Source of the DNA: Parvularcula marina
Lineage (GTDB): Bacteria > Pseudomonadota > Alphaproteobacteria > Caulobacterales > Parvularculaceae
Reading direction: 5' to 3'
NCBI RefSeq assembly: GCF_003399445.1
Contig: NZ_QUQO01000001.1
Coordinates: 310,001-374,000 of the forward strand
DNA: 64,000 nucleotides
This document shows, one piece after another, positions 1 to 8,321 of the stretch. The notes below the pieces were generated by a model. It was not told where the DNA came from and searched no databases. It saw nothing but the letters and a program-made list of their open reading frames with translations. Every line of letters starts with the position of its first letter. The stretch's first letter is position 1. The position numbers were made by a program, and so were the translations under genes.

Positions 1-456
1 TATTGCTTTGAAGATAATCCGAAGACGGGCTATCCCGCGATCCTCGACGACCATCCGCTGACACCGGGCGAACCCGTTCAGATCGGCGGGCCGACTGGCA
101 ATATCGAGCTCCTCCCCATCCTTATGGAGCATGGCCCGGTGCCTTCCCTCGCGTTCCGCATGGGCGGGATGTGTGAGGAGTCGATTGTCTATTCGCCAGA
201 TATCAGCGGCGTGCCGGAGGCTTCATGGCCGATGGTCACGGGCTGCGGCGTCTGGATCTGTGATGCCCTGCGCTACAAACCGCATCCCAGCCATGTGCAT
301 CTCGAAGAGACGCTATCTTGGCTCACCCGTGCCGAGGCCGGGCGCGGAGTGCTGACTAATCTTCATATCGACATGGATTATGAGACGCTGGAACGCGAAA
401 CGCCGGCGCATGTGGCGCCGGCGTTCGATGGAATGGTGATTGAGACCGGCAGGTGA
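1..456 (+). CDS. MBL-fold metallo-hydrolase (PhnP-like), C-terminal part
   Basis: The frame is open from the first base, so only the last 151 residues of the protein are present; the N-terminal part with the metal-binding HxHxDH loop lies to the left. What is visible (VPSLAFRMG, IVYSPDISGVPE, LTNLHIDMDYETL, ending HVAPAFDGMVIE) matches the C-terminal half of PhnP-like metallo-beta-lactamase-fold phosphodiesterases, which carry the last metal ligands in the SPD and NLHID segments. The family hydrolyses phosphodiesters such as cyclic ribose phosphates; the substrate here is unknown. In many alphaproteobacteria this gene follows metG and tatD, but that neighbourhood is outside the window. The stop codon lies in the 5' arm of a terminator hairpin. 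Confidence 0.85.
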   Translation, partial: YCFEDNPKTGYPAILDDHPLTPGEPVQIGGPTGNIELLPILMEHGPVPSLAFRMGGMCEESIVYSPDISGVPEASWPMVTGCGVWICDALRYKPHPSHVHLEETLSWLTRAEAGRGVLTNLHIDMDYETLERETPAHVAPAFDGMVIETGR

Positions 457-481
457 GGGGGCTCAGCGCCCCTCACCTTTT
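452..481 (+). terminator. Intrinsic terminator of the MBL-fold gene
   Basis: A perfect 9-bp stem (452-460 with 469-477, GGTGAGGGG / CCCCTCACC) with an 8-base loop is followed by TTTT at 478-481. The stem includes the stop codon of the upstream gene. On the other side it abuts the end of the convergent gene at 491. Confidence 0.75.
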
Positions 482-490
482 CATCCGTTC

Positions 491-2437
491 TCAGACTTCG
501 TCGTCAGTGCCTGATTGTTCAACCCGAACACCGAGACCTTCAACAATAGAGTCAGGCGTCGCATCGGGTGCTGAGACGAGCGCTTCGATATCGTCCATCT
601 TGAGCGGCGCTGCCGGCGGCTGGACTGCGACCACAAGAGTGCCGCCTTCTGCGACGAAATCGGCAATCGCGTTGACGTAACCGACAGCAGGCGGGAATTC
701 GCTTGCGACCTGTGTCGCGCCTGCCCGCATCAGACCAGAGATCATCTGGCGCAGCGCCTCTGGCGATTGCGCGGCAATCATGCCGGCTTGTGGATTATCC
801 TCCGCCGGAATGAGGGCCGCGAATTTCGGCACCATGGCGAAGATGTCTTCGAGCAGGCCTATATCTTCAAGCGACAGGTAGAACCCGCCAAAGGCCAAAT
901 CCTCTTCGAAGAGACCTTCGACAGCTGACCAGTCCTGGCTGCCATCTTCCTGCATCACAGCGGTCGAAATTCTCTCATAATTCGGCAGGACGACATCAAC
1001 ATCGACGACCTTACGCATGCCTTCACGCAACGTGGCGTCAACGTCATAGGCCGTAGCCCCGTCTTCCGGGTTCCAGCTGAGCGCCAGATCCAGATCCACG
1101 ACCGGCTTGGTCAGGCCTTGCTCTTCGACGATTGCAATCACCTGATCATAGAGCGCCTGTTCTTCCTCATCGAGGCCGCCTGTGCCCATGGACATGGTCG
1201 ACAGGAGGCTATCGAGTAGGACGGGCACGTCATACATCAGGCCATCAACTTCGACACCAACTGCAGTTGGCATCAGCCAATGGAAGCTCGACAGATCAAG
1301 CGTCAGGCTGTCCATCGTGCTGATGATTTCGCCGTTCGACTTGTCGACCTGACCTTCGATATTCAGCACACCGAGGCTGAGAACATCCGTCTCCGTCATC
1401 GGCGGGAGTGCCCCATCGGCAAGATAGCCGAGGAGGGTGGCAAGTTTCATGTCACGCCAGCCATTCGCCTTCACGGTCTGAGACGAATTGGTGATGCCGT
1501 CATCGCCCAGGAACAGAATGTGCTGGGTCATCTCCATGGCAATATCGGTCGCAACGGTGTTCTCAAGATCACCGCGCATCCAGCCGGTGGCCCCAGAGAA
1601 GCCGGAGCTGAACTCGATATCCATGGCAATTTCCGGCGTCTCAAAGTCGAACTGGCCAACCATGTTCCAGACGGCGGAGCATTCATATGATGAGGCGCGG
1701 TAGATATCGGCGACCTTTGCGACGATAGCCATCGGGCTGCCATCATCTTCAGCCGAACCGCTGAGCGGATAAAGCGTCATGCCGTCGATCACGAGGCGGT
1801 CGATCGCGAATTTGTATTCGTTGATCGTGAAGGGCGCGTCCGAAGAAGGCTCATCAGCCATTTCAAGGTCGAGATCGCCGTCCGTCAGTTCTTCCATCTC
1901 TTCGATGGCTTCGGCCTGGCTTTCAGCCAGTGCATAGCTTTCCTCGGTCTCGGCCGGGCCAAGGCCCATCATCTGCATGGTGAAGAGTTCGACGACTTCG
2001 TTGAGGCCGAAAAGCTCGATGCCCTTGGCGTCGATCCGGTCAGCAATCCGCAGCTCGGTCCATTCGCCACCGTTCACCACTGATTCGATGGCGTCTGCGT
2101 CGGCGCCATAGAGGCTCAGCTCATCGATGCTGAGGCCCGCATCCGGAAAGCCCGCAATGGTGATTTTGACATCAGTGGCGGCGCCTTCGGTAAAGCCGCC
2201 AAATGAGGTTGCGAACATGCCGCTGACGGCATCAGCAACTCGCCGCAGCTCGGCTTCCCCAGCTGCTTCAGCATCGACAGCCTTGGTTGCTGCCTTCTCG
2301 ATATTGGCTGCCTGCTTAGTCAGAGAAGCTTCGCCAATCGACGGAAGCTCGAACTCACCACCATTTTTCTGCCAGAGCCCGACACCAACCATGGCGATGA
2401 TCGCAATGGCTAGAAAACCGGAAAATAGATGTCGCAT
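491..2437 (-). CDS. Secreted or membrane-anchored protein of unknown function (648 aa)
   Basis: The N-terminus has three early basic/polar residues and then a hydrophobic stretch (about residues 5-22, FSGFLAIAIIAMVGVGLW), which looks like an uncleaved signal anchor or a signal peptide. The rest is an acidic, soluble-looking sequence with repeated beta-strand-like segments and an acidic low-complexity region near residues 160-200 rich in E and D. I recognise no enzymatic motif and no named domain. Codon use and GC content match its neighbours, and the frame is open for 648 codons, so it is a real gene. It is convergent with the MBL-fold gene and separated by 117 bases from the next minus-strand gene upstream. 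A periplasmic structural or AsmA-like role is possible but is not supported by any motif. Confidence 0.8.
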   Translation of the reverse strand: MRHLFSGFLAIAIIAMVGVGLWQKNGGEFELPSIGEASLTKQAANIEKAATKAVDAEAAGEAELRRVADAVSGMFATSFGGFTEGAATDVKITIAGFPDAGLSIDELSLYGADADAIESVVNGGEWTELRIADRIDAKGIELFGLNEVVELFTMQMMGLGPAETEESYALAESQAEAIEEMEELTDGDLDLEMADEPSSDAPFTINEYKFAIDRLVIDGMTLYPLSGSAEDDGSPMAIVAKVADIYRASSYECSAVWNMVGQFDFETPEIAMDIEFSSGFSGATGWMRGDLENTVATDIAMEMTQHILFLGDDGITNSSQTVKANGWRDMKLATLLGYLADGALPPMTETDVLSLGVLNIEGQVDKSNGEIISTMDSLTLDLSSFHWLMPTAVGVEVDGLMYDVPVLLDSLLSTMSMGTGGLDEEEQALYDQVIAIVEEQGLTKPVVDLDLALSWNPEDGATAYDVDATLREGMRKVVDVDVVLPNYERISTAVMQEDGSQDWSAVEGLFEEDLAFGGFYLSLEDIGLLEDIFAMVPKFAALIPAEDNPQAGMIAAQSPEALRQMISGLMRAGATQVASEFPPAVGYVNAIADFVAEGGTLVVAVQPPAAPLKMDDIEALVSAPDATPDSIVEGLGVRVEQSGTDDEV

Positions 2438-2530
2438 GAAAACCCCACCTGCAAAGATAGATACCCTGTGGCAGAGGTTAACGTATCGCGAGGAAAATTA
2501 CATCCCCGTTATTGTGATGCTTTGAGGACA

Positions 2531-2555
2531 GCTGGCAGGCCTCGGAACTGCCAGT
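2531..2555 (-). terminator. Hairpin at the end of the serine hydrolase gene
   Basis: CTGGCAG at 2532-2538 pairs perfectly with CTGCCAG at 2548-2554, directly after the minus-strand stop codon at 2555-2557. There is no U-tract, so this is a weak terminator candidate or a 3'-end stabilising hairpin. Confidence 0.4.
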
Positions 2556-3667
2556 CATTCCCGCCGATCGGAGCTGATTGCGGGTAAAACCCATTGAGCG
2601 ACAAAGTCGTAGAAGTTCAGCTTCCCGTCCCAGTCATGCGCATTGATCATGACGACGGCATCCTCTGTGGGAAAAAGGATGAGAAGTTGACCGCCCTGAC
2701 CCATGGCGAGGCGTGAGGGGATCGTGCGCCCGTCAATCTCATAGGGCTCTGAATACCACAGATAACCGTAATCGATGCCGTAGATCTGGCCACGTGGGGT
2801 GAAAGATTGCTCGATCCAGTCCGATGAGACGATCTGCTCGCCCTGCCAAACACCCTGATCGGCGACCATCTGGCCGATGCGGATGACATCGCGAGGGCGC
2901 GCTCTGCCATTGTAACCCATGCCGAGTTGGTCCGGATCGGTCTCGTTCCAACCGAAGTTCGAAATACCGAGTGGCGAGAAGAGGGCGCTTTGCGCAAAAT
3001 CCGTGACGCTCATGCCGGTCGCGCCTTCTAGGACCGGGCGGAGGAGGTCGGTCGCCATGGTGCAATAGGCTGTGTGGGTACCGGGCTCGTGGACCATGGG
3101 CAGTGACAGGATGTCGGCCATACGATCAGCAGACCGCATCCATGCGCGAAACCGCTTCATATTGGTATCATCCGCATCGTCACAATCGAGCCCGTGACGC
3201 ATGGTCAGGACATGTTCAATGGTAATCGCCCTCTTCGCTTCGTCGAAATAGTTACTATAGGGAGTGTCCGTATAGTACGTATATATCGGCGTATCGACGC
3301 CCGATATGTGACCCTGATCGATCGCGATGCCTACCAATAAAGATGTGATGCTTTTTGTGATAGATGCCATGTCGTGGCGGCGCCCAGCAGCGTAGAAATT
3401 ATGATAGCTTTCGAAGACGAGCGTGCCGTCCTTCATGATGAGAATTGAATCGATCTTCTGCCAGCTATCCGACTGGCGTGCCGCTGCCATGGCGTTGAGC
3501 GCGTCAATCGAGAGACCGTGGTCAGCCGCATTGCCGACCGTGAGGCCGTCGCTGAGATCACGCGGCGTCTGATATGGAGTGTCTGACGCAGGAGCTGGAA
3601 GAGCTTCGGTGGCGCTGAAGAACGACAGCGCGAGCAGACAGATGCACAGAGAGATGCCGCGAGCCAT
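2555..3667 (-). CDS. Secreted serine hydrolase, class C beta-lactamase-like
   Basis: The 370-residue protein starts with a typical signal peptide (hydrophobic residues 5-20). It carries the SxxK catalytic motif of the beta-lactamase/transpeptidase fold at about residues 102-105 (SITK, inside HDMASITKSIT). The second motif appears as YCT near residue 200 in place of the usual YSN/YAN. The final segment has a QGGQLL stretch in place of the HTG box, as in 6-aminohexanoate-oligomer hydrolase and EstB-like esterases. This pattern fits a periplasmic esterase, amidase or peptidase and not a true beta-lactamase. It stands alone, divergent from the SnoaL-like lipoprotein gene across a 347-base gap. 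The substrate is unknown. Confidence 0.85.
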   Translation of the reverse strand: MARGISLCICLLALSFFSATEALPAPASDTPYQTPRDLSDGLTVGNAADHGLSIDALNAMAAARQSDSWQKIDSILIMKDGTLVFESYHNFYAAGRRHDMASITKSITSLLVGIAIDQGHISGVDTPIYTYYTDTPYSNYFDEAKRAITIEHVLTMRHGLDCDDADDTNMKRFRAWMRSADRMADILSLPMVHEPGTHTAYCTMATDLLRPVLEGATGMSVTDFAQSALFSPLGISNFGWNETDPDQLGMGYNGRARPRDVIRIGQMVADQGVWQGEQIVSSDWIEQSFTPRGQIYGIDYGYLWYSEPYEIDGRTIPSRLAMGQGGQLLILFPTEDAVVMINAHDWDGKLNFYDFVAQWVLPAISSDRRE

Positions 3668-3850
3668 GTCTTAATCCCCATCAATCCAAAGGGGAGTCTA
3701 TGCTGGAGCAGAGAGGGACACAAATGGCTGAGCTGCGTTCAGCGGCGCGCTGAGACGTAAAATCGGAGGTTCATTTTCATCAGAGAGCCGCAGGGGTTCA
3801 TGAGGATCAGGAATCCAGCATATATGCCAATCCTTGGATGCATATTTAAT

Positions 3851-3873
3851 TTGCGACAATATAAATTGTGCAA
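3851..3873. promoter_or_regulatory. Operator-like inverted repeat in the 3668-4014 divergent intergenic region
   Basis: The 347-base gap between the divergent genes starting at 3667 and 4015 holds no convincing gene. It contains an AT-rich patch around 3835-3885, unusual in this window. Within it TTGCGACAAT (3851-3860) and ATTGTGCAA (3865-3873) form an inverted repeat that is perfect except for one unpaired base. This could be a regulator site for one or both flanking genes. I see no confident -35/-10 pair. Short frames on either strand here have no recognisable protein character. Confidence 0.35.
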
Positions 3874-4014
3874 TCAATATTCCAGTGCTGTCAGGGGCTG
3901 TACCGGCCCATGGGCGCGCCGCCTTTTTCCGCCGTCCACACCGACAACAGCTCAAGATCATTGCGTGCAAACGCGGTTCTCCGCAGTGTCTGTAACGGAA
4001 CAAGGGGAACCTCC

Positions 4015-4911
4015 ATGCAACGAACACTTATCCTGACAGTGTCGGGCCTTTCGCTCATGCTCGCAGCCTGCAGCGGCGCAGACGAACCAGCGGCCACGGC
4101 ACCTGCGATCGACGAAGCTGCGCTCGAAGAAGAGCTGCTTGAGAATTACGTTAAAGCGATCAACTCGAACGATCTCGACACCATCATGGCGATGCTGGCC
4201 GAGGATGTCGCCTTCCAGGCACCGCACGGGCCAGAAGTCGTCGGCAAGGAAGCCGTTCGCGAATGGGTCGGCGGCTATTACGACGCTTTTGACACCCAAT
4301 GGAAAAAAACGTCACTGAGCTTCGATGTCAGCGGTGATATCGCCGTTGAACGCTACGCCTACGAATCGAACGACACGCTGAAAGAGACTGGCGATGTCTT
4401 CACCGATGAAGGCAAGGGCATAAATGTCTACAAAAAGGGCGAGGACGGAAAATGGCTCGTCGTCATCGATGGATGGAGCACGGATGTTCCGCTGCCGGAA
4501 ATGGCGGCCTCTGATGATTCTGCCAAAGCACCTGTCGAGATGATCTATGAAGGCTTTGCCGCGGGCGACATGGCCATGGTGCTGGGCACGATGTCACCGG
4601 ACATTGTCTGGAACGAGGCTGAAGGAAATCCCTATTCTGACAAAAACCCCTATGAAGGCCCTGAGGCTGTCCTGACCGGCCTCTTCGCCCGGCTTGGTGG
4701 TGAATGGGACGGGTTCAGCGCGACGCCTGCGGAGTTTGTCGTTGATGGTGACCGTGTCGTGGTCTTTGGCCGCTATGGCGGCATCAACCTTGCGACCGGT
4801 AAGCCGCTTGATGTGCCCTTCGTTCATTCGTGGACAGTCGAGGACGGCAAGATCATCGCCTTCCAGCAATATACGGATACGCTGACGCACACAGCGGCGA
4901 TGACGGAATAA
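4015..4911 (+). CDS. Lipoprotein with two SnoaL/NTF2-like domains
   Basis: I start at the ATG at 4015, which has an AAGGGGA Shine-Dalgarno sequence 8 bases upstream; the frame is open further 5' but that would destroy the signal peptide. The 298-residue product begins with a lipoprotein signal (LSLMLAACSGADEP, lipobox LAAC). Two tandem NTF2/SnoaL-like folds follow. The first covers about residues 38-160 (ENYVKAINSNDLDTIMAMLAE). The second covers about 170-295 (IYEGFAAGDMAMVLGTMSPDIVW). Such folds bind small hydrophobic ligands or act as isomerases or cyclases; two copies in an outer-membrane or periplasmic lipoprotein suggest ligand binding. The specific role is unknown. It is monocistronic and convergent with the sulfotransferase gene. 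Confidence 0.85.
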   Translation: MQRTLILTVSGLSLMLAACSGADEPAATAPAIDEAALEEELLENYVKAINSNDLDTIMAMLAEDVAFQAPHGPEVVGKEAVREWVGGYYDAFDTQWKKTSLSFDVSGDIAVERYAYESNDTLKETGDVFTDEGKGINVYKKGEDGKWLVVIDGWSTDVPLPEMAASDDSAKAPVEMIYEGFAAGDMAMVLGTMSPDIVWNEAEGNPYSDKNPYEGPEAVLTGLFARLGGEWDGFSATPAEFVVDGDRVVVFGRYGGINLATGKPLDVPFVHSWTVEDGKIIAFQQYTDTLTHTAAMTE

Positions 4912-4925
4912 TCCGCTTTACGATG

Positions 4926-4970
4926 ATAGGGAGCTCTACGCTGTCAGTCGCAGCTTGTAGAGCTCCTTAT
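4926..4970. terminator. Long inverted repeat between convergent genes, likely bidirectional terminator
   Basis: GGAGCTCTAC (4930-4939) pairs perfectly with GTAGAGCTCC (4957-4966), and the stem extends by four more pairs (one G-U) on the outside. It lies at the tail-to-tail junction of the genes ending at 4911 and 4936 and overlaps the last codons of the latter. There is no strong U-tract on either side. Confidence 0.5.
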
Positions 4971-5658
4971 ACGGCGTCATGGACGCCAGCGCGGCAGAGA
5001 GCGCATCACCTGTGAGAGACGGAATATCCGTCACCGGATCACCAAAGCCCGTTGAGCTGTGAACGGCATCATACCAGTGCGGTGCCCAGACACCGTCACT
5101 ATCGCGCGGACCCGCCGGCCAGTTCAGCATGCCCGGATCGAATTCAAGATCGAGATTGTCACACAAAGCCCGCAGCATGGCTTCGGGATTTCGGAGCACG
5201 TCCTGCGCATCGATAACCGCCGGGGTTGTGCCGGTTAACTTCTCGGCCATCCGAAAGAGGGCGAGTTCACGGGCCAGCCCCAGATCCTCCGCCGTCACCT
5301 TATTCATCTTCTTGGCGAACGATGCCGCCATCAGGCGCGGATCACGGATCAGGAAGAAATGCTGCATTTCACTCATGAAACCGAGATCGATCTCGTCCAT
5401 CATATGCTGGGTCATGTGTTTCTGGAACCAGACCGGCGCCGGCGCCTCGGTCGTTAACGCCTCCGCGACAACGCGCCAATCAGTCGGTTGCGCCGTTAAG
5501 ACTTCGTCCCGCATGGGATGGTCGAGCCCGGTGACAGTCAGATAATGCGCATAGAACGGCTCATCCGTGACCGCCGTATCGCTGCGGTTCTCAAAGCTGC
5601 GCATCATGGTCGTTGAGATATTCCGTGGTCCCGACCACATCGCAATCCGGCGGGTCAT
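4936..5658 (-). CDS. Sulfotransferase-family protein
   Basis: The 240-residue protein has a PAPS-binding-loop-like motif close to the N-terminus (MWSGPRNISTTMMRSFENR) and a second motif typical of these proteins (FFLIRDPRLMAASFAKK), corresponding to the 3'-phosphate-binding region. I prefer the ATG at 5658 because AAGGA sits 9 bases upstream; the ATG at 5667 leaves almost no spacing to it. The chosen start overlaps the TGA of the upstream aminotransferase gene as TGATG, so the pair is probably translationally coupled. The acceptor is unknown. Homologues are commonly annotated only as sulfotransferase family, so enzymatic activity is inferred from the fold. Confidence 0.8.
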   Translation of the reverse strand: MTRRIAMWSGPRNISTTMMRSFENRSDTAVTDEPFYAHYLTVTGLDHPMRDEVLTAQPTDWRVVAEALTTEAPAPVWFQKHMTQHMMDEIDLGFMSEMQHFFLIRDPRLMAASFAKKMNKVTAEDLGLARELALFRMAEKLTGTTPAVIDAQDVLRNPEAMLRALCDNLDLEFDPGMLNWPAGPRDSDGVWAPHWYDAVHSSTGFGDPVTDIPSLTGDALSAALASMTPYKELYKLRLTA

Positions 5659-6551
5659 CAGGCGCATTCCTTATCGATACGAGCGAGATACGCCGTAATC
5701 AGACGCTCCATGACAGGACGGGCGCCCTCTCCGATCTGGCGGTCGTCGACCGATTTCACCGGTGTCAGTCCCGCAAAGGTGCCAGTGATGAAGGCCTCAT
5801 CCGCGCCATAAACATCGGTGAGCGAAAAGCTCTTTTCACGGACGGTGATCCCCTCCTCTGCTGCCAGCTCCAGGATCACCCCGCGCGTAATCCCGCCAAG
5901 GCAGTATTCTCCGGTCGAGGTCCACAGCTCGCCCTTCCGCACGATGAAGAAATGGGTCGAGTTACAGGTCGCCACAAAGCCGTGCGGATCAAGCATCAGC
6001 GCCTCATCCGCGCCGGCCTTTGCCGCCTGGATACAGGCCATGATGCAGTTGATCTTGGAATGCGAATTGAGCTTCTGGTCCTGCACATCGGGAAAGCCGC
6101 GCCGCACATGCACCGTGAAGAGATTGACGCCTTCATGATGCGCCACGGGCGTTTTATATTCAGGGATGATCACGATGGTCGGCGGCGTGATGGTGACGCG
6201 CGGATCCTGATAGGGGGTCGAGCGCTCGCCCCGCGTGACCATCAGGCGGATATGCACCCCCTCCTCCATGCCATTGGCCTCAAGGCAGGCATGGAGCCGG
6301 GCGATGATCTCGTCCCGGGACGGCATATTGGCGAAGTCGAGCGTCTTTGCGCCTTCAAAAAGGCGATCCATATGCCGCTCAAGGAACGGGATCTTACCCT
6401 TGTGAACGCGTAAGCCCTCCCACACGCCATCGCCGAGCATGAAGCCTGAATCAAAGACCGAGACCTTAGCCTTGGCCCGAGGGAAAAGCTCACCATTGAC
6501 GTCGATCAGGATCGTTTCGTTGCGGGGATCGGCCAGATAATCATGTGTCAT
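5658..6551 (-). CDS. Class IV (branched-chain-type) aminotransferase
   Basis: The 297-residue protein matches PLP fold type IV aminotransferases. Visible features are the start region (GELFPRAKAKVSVFDSGFMLGDGVWEGLRV), the PLP-lysine segment (SHSKINCIMACIQAA), ALMLDPHGFVATCNSTHFF, and the C-terminal cofactor-phosphate loop with GGITRGVILELA and TGTFAGLTPV. The family covers branched-chain amino acid, D-amino acid and 4-amino-4-deoxychorismate enzymes. The usual Glu in the GxxxEC segment is Thr here (GFVATCN), so I would not assign IlvE without assay. It is the first gene of a two-gene unit with the sulfotransferase-like gene. Confidence 0.85.
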   Translation of the reverse strand: MTHDYLADPRNETILIDVNGELFPRAKAKVSVFDSGFMLGDGVWEGLRVHKGKIPFLERHMDRLFEGAKTLDFANMPSRDEIIARLHACLEANGMEEGVHIRLMVTRGERSTPYQDPRVTITPPTIVIIPEYKTPVAHHEGVNLFTVHVRRGFPDVQDQKLNSHSKINCIMACIQAAKAGADEALMLDPHGFVATCNSTHFFIVRKGELWTSTGEYCLGGITRGVILELAAEEGITVREKSFSLTDVYGADEAFITGTFAGLTPVKSVDDRQIGEGARPVMERLITAYLARIDKECA

Positions 6552-6600
6552 GCATGACGATCTAGCCGGTCCGCCGCATGCGGAAAAGCCGCGACGTCAC

Positions 6601-8181
6601 TTAACTTCCGGGTGCCGCCTTGCGGACATCTTCTGCGACATGGGCCTCGAATTTCTCGAAATTCCGGCGGAACATCTCGGCGAGCTTCCGAGCCTGCTGA
6701 TCATAGGCCGCAGGGTCCGCCCATGTGCTGCGCGGATTGAGAATATCCGTCTCAATGCCGGGGGCTTCCATCGGCACGAGGAAGCCGAAATTCTCATCCT
6801 CGCGATAGCGCTCCGTATTCAGAGAACCATCAAGCGCCGCATTGAGGAGCGCACGGGTCGCCGCAATCGGCATCCGCTCCCCTGCCCCATAGGCGCCGCC
6901 CGTCCAGCCTGTATTTACCAGCCAGCAGGTCGCGCCTGTCTCCTCCAGCCGTCGGCGAAGGAGTTCGCCATAGACAGACGGATGACGCGGCATGAAGGGC
7001 GCCCCGAAGCAGGTTGAGAAGGTCGCGGTCGGCTCGGTCACGCCGCGTTCTGTGCCGGCGACCTTCGCGGTATAGCCTGAAAGGAAGTGATACATGGCCT
7101 GCGGCGTTGAGAGTTTCGCAATCGGCGGCATGACGCCGAAGGCATCACAGGTCAGCATCACGACATTCCGGGCGGGCCCGCACTGGCCATCCTCCACGAT
7201 GTTCGGGATATAGTGGATGGGATAGGCGCCACGGCTATTTTCCGCCAGCGTATCATCATCAAGATCCAGTTCCCGTGTCTCGGGGTCCATCACTACATTT
7301 TCGAGCACCGTTCCCCATTTCTTCGTGGTGGCATGGATTTCGGGCTCGGCTTTCGCCGACAGGCGGATCATCTTGGCGTAACAGCCACCTTCGAAATTAA
7401 AGAGCCCATCCTTTGTCCAGCCATGCTCGTCATCGCCGACAAGCTGGCGGTTCGGATCCGCCGACAGGGTCGTCTTGCCCGTACCGGACAGGCCAAAGAA
7501 CACGGCCGCGTCACCGTCACTGCCGACATTGACGGAGCAATGCATCGGCATGATGCCGCGTTCGGGCAGGACATAATTGAGCAGGGTAAAGACCGATTTC
7601 TTGGTCTCCCCGGCATAGGCAGTCCCGCCGATCAGGATCAGCTTTTTCGTGAAATTGACCGCGATCACCGTATCACTGCGGACGCCATGTCGCGCAGGGT
7701 CCGCCTTGAAACTCGGCAGGTTGATGATCGTATATTCAGGATCAAAACGCTCGAGTTCTTCATCTGAGGGCCGCCGCAGCAGGTGCCGGATAAAGAGATT
7801 GTGCCAGGCCAGCTCATTGATGACTCGGACGGCAATCCGGTTCTGCGGATCCGCGCCGCCAAAAAGATCCTGTACGAACAGCTCACGGCCTTCGAGATGT
7901 TCCCTGAAGTCACTCCACAGGGCTTCGAAATTGCCCGGCGACATTTCGGCATTATTGTCCCACCACAGAGTGTCTTCGCTGGTGTCGTCGCGGACGGTGA
8001 ATTTGTCCTTCGCCGACCGGCCCGTGTGAAGCCCTGTCTTGACGACGAGCGGGCCGCCTTCGGCGATCTCACCCTCACCGCGCTCAATCGCCTGTTGATA
8101 GAGCGCTGCTTCCTTCAGATTGTGATGCAATAGTCCTGCGGTCTTGACGCCAAAAGGCGCAAGCATGTGTTCGGAAGTCAT
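6601..8181 (-). CDS. pckA: Phosphoenolpyruvate carboxykinase (ATP)
   Basis: This cytosolic enzyme converts oxaloacetate and ATP to PEP, ADP and CO2, the entry step of gluconeogenesis. The protein (526 residues from the chosen start) has the family's usual length. It contains the P-loop [14 protein letters not shown], the upstream MHCSVNVG segment, the substrate segment [10 protein letters not shown] and the C-terminal [10 protein letters not shown]. The ATG at 8181 has AGGGGA 9 bases upstream and fits better than the ATG at 8190, which abuts that sequence. It is monocistronic, divergent from the VWA gene. No regulator gene is adjacent. Confidence 0.96.
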   Translation of the reverse strand: MTSEHMLAPFGVKTAGLLHHNLKEAALYQQAIERGEGEIAEGGPLVVKTGLHTGRSAKDKFTVRDDTSEDTLWWDNNAEMSPGNFEALWSDFREHLEGRELFVQDLFGGADPQNRIAVRVINELAWHNLFIRHLLRRPSDEELERFDPEYTIINLPSFKADPARHGVRSDTVIAVNFTKKLILIGGTAYAGETKKSVFTLLNYVLPERGIMPMHCSVNVGSDGDAAVFFGLSGTGKTTLSADPNRQLVGDDEHGWTKDGLFNFEGGCYAKMIRLSAKAEPEIHATTKKWGTVLENVVMDPETRELDLDDDTLAENSRGAYPIHYIPNIVEDGQCGPARNVVMLTCDAFGVMPPIAKLSTPQAMYHFLSGYTAKVAGTERGVTEPTATFSTCFGAPFMPRHPSVYGELLRRRLEETGATCWLVNTGWTGGAYGAGERMPIAATRALLNAALDGSLNTERYREDENFGFLVPMEAPGIETDILNPRSTWADPAAYDQQARKLAEMFRRNFEKFEAHVAEDVRKAAPGS

Positions 8182-8321
8182 CTTCCGCATTCCCCTATTT
8201 ATGTTTTTATCAGCCCGCCGTTTGCCGACAGTGCCCGTTCTGCCGATTATCTAAACAGAAGCGAATTGAGAGGGCAATCAGTCACTTGGGTTGAGCGCTC
8301 GAACGCTCTATTGTCCCGCTC

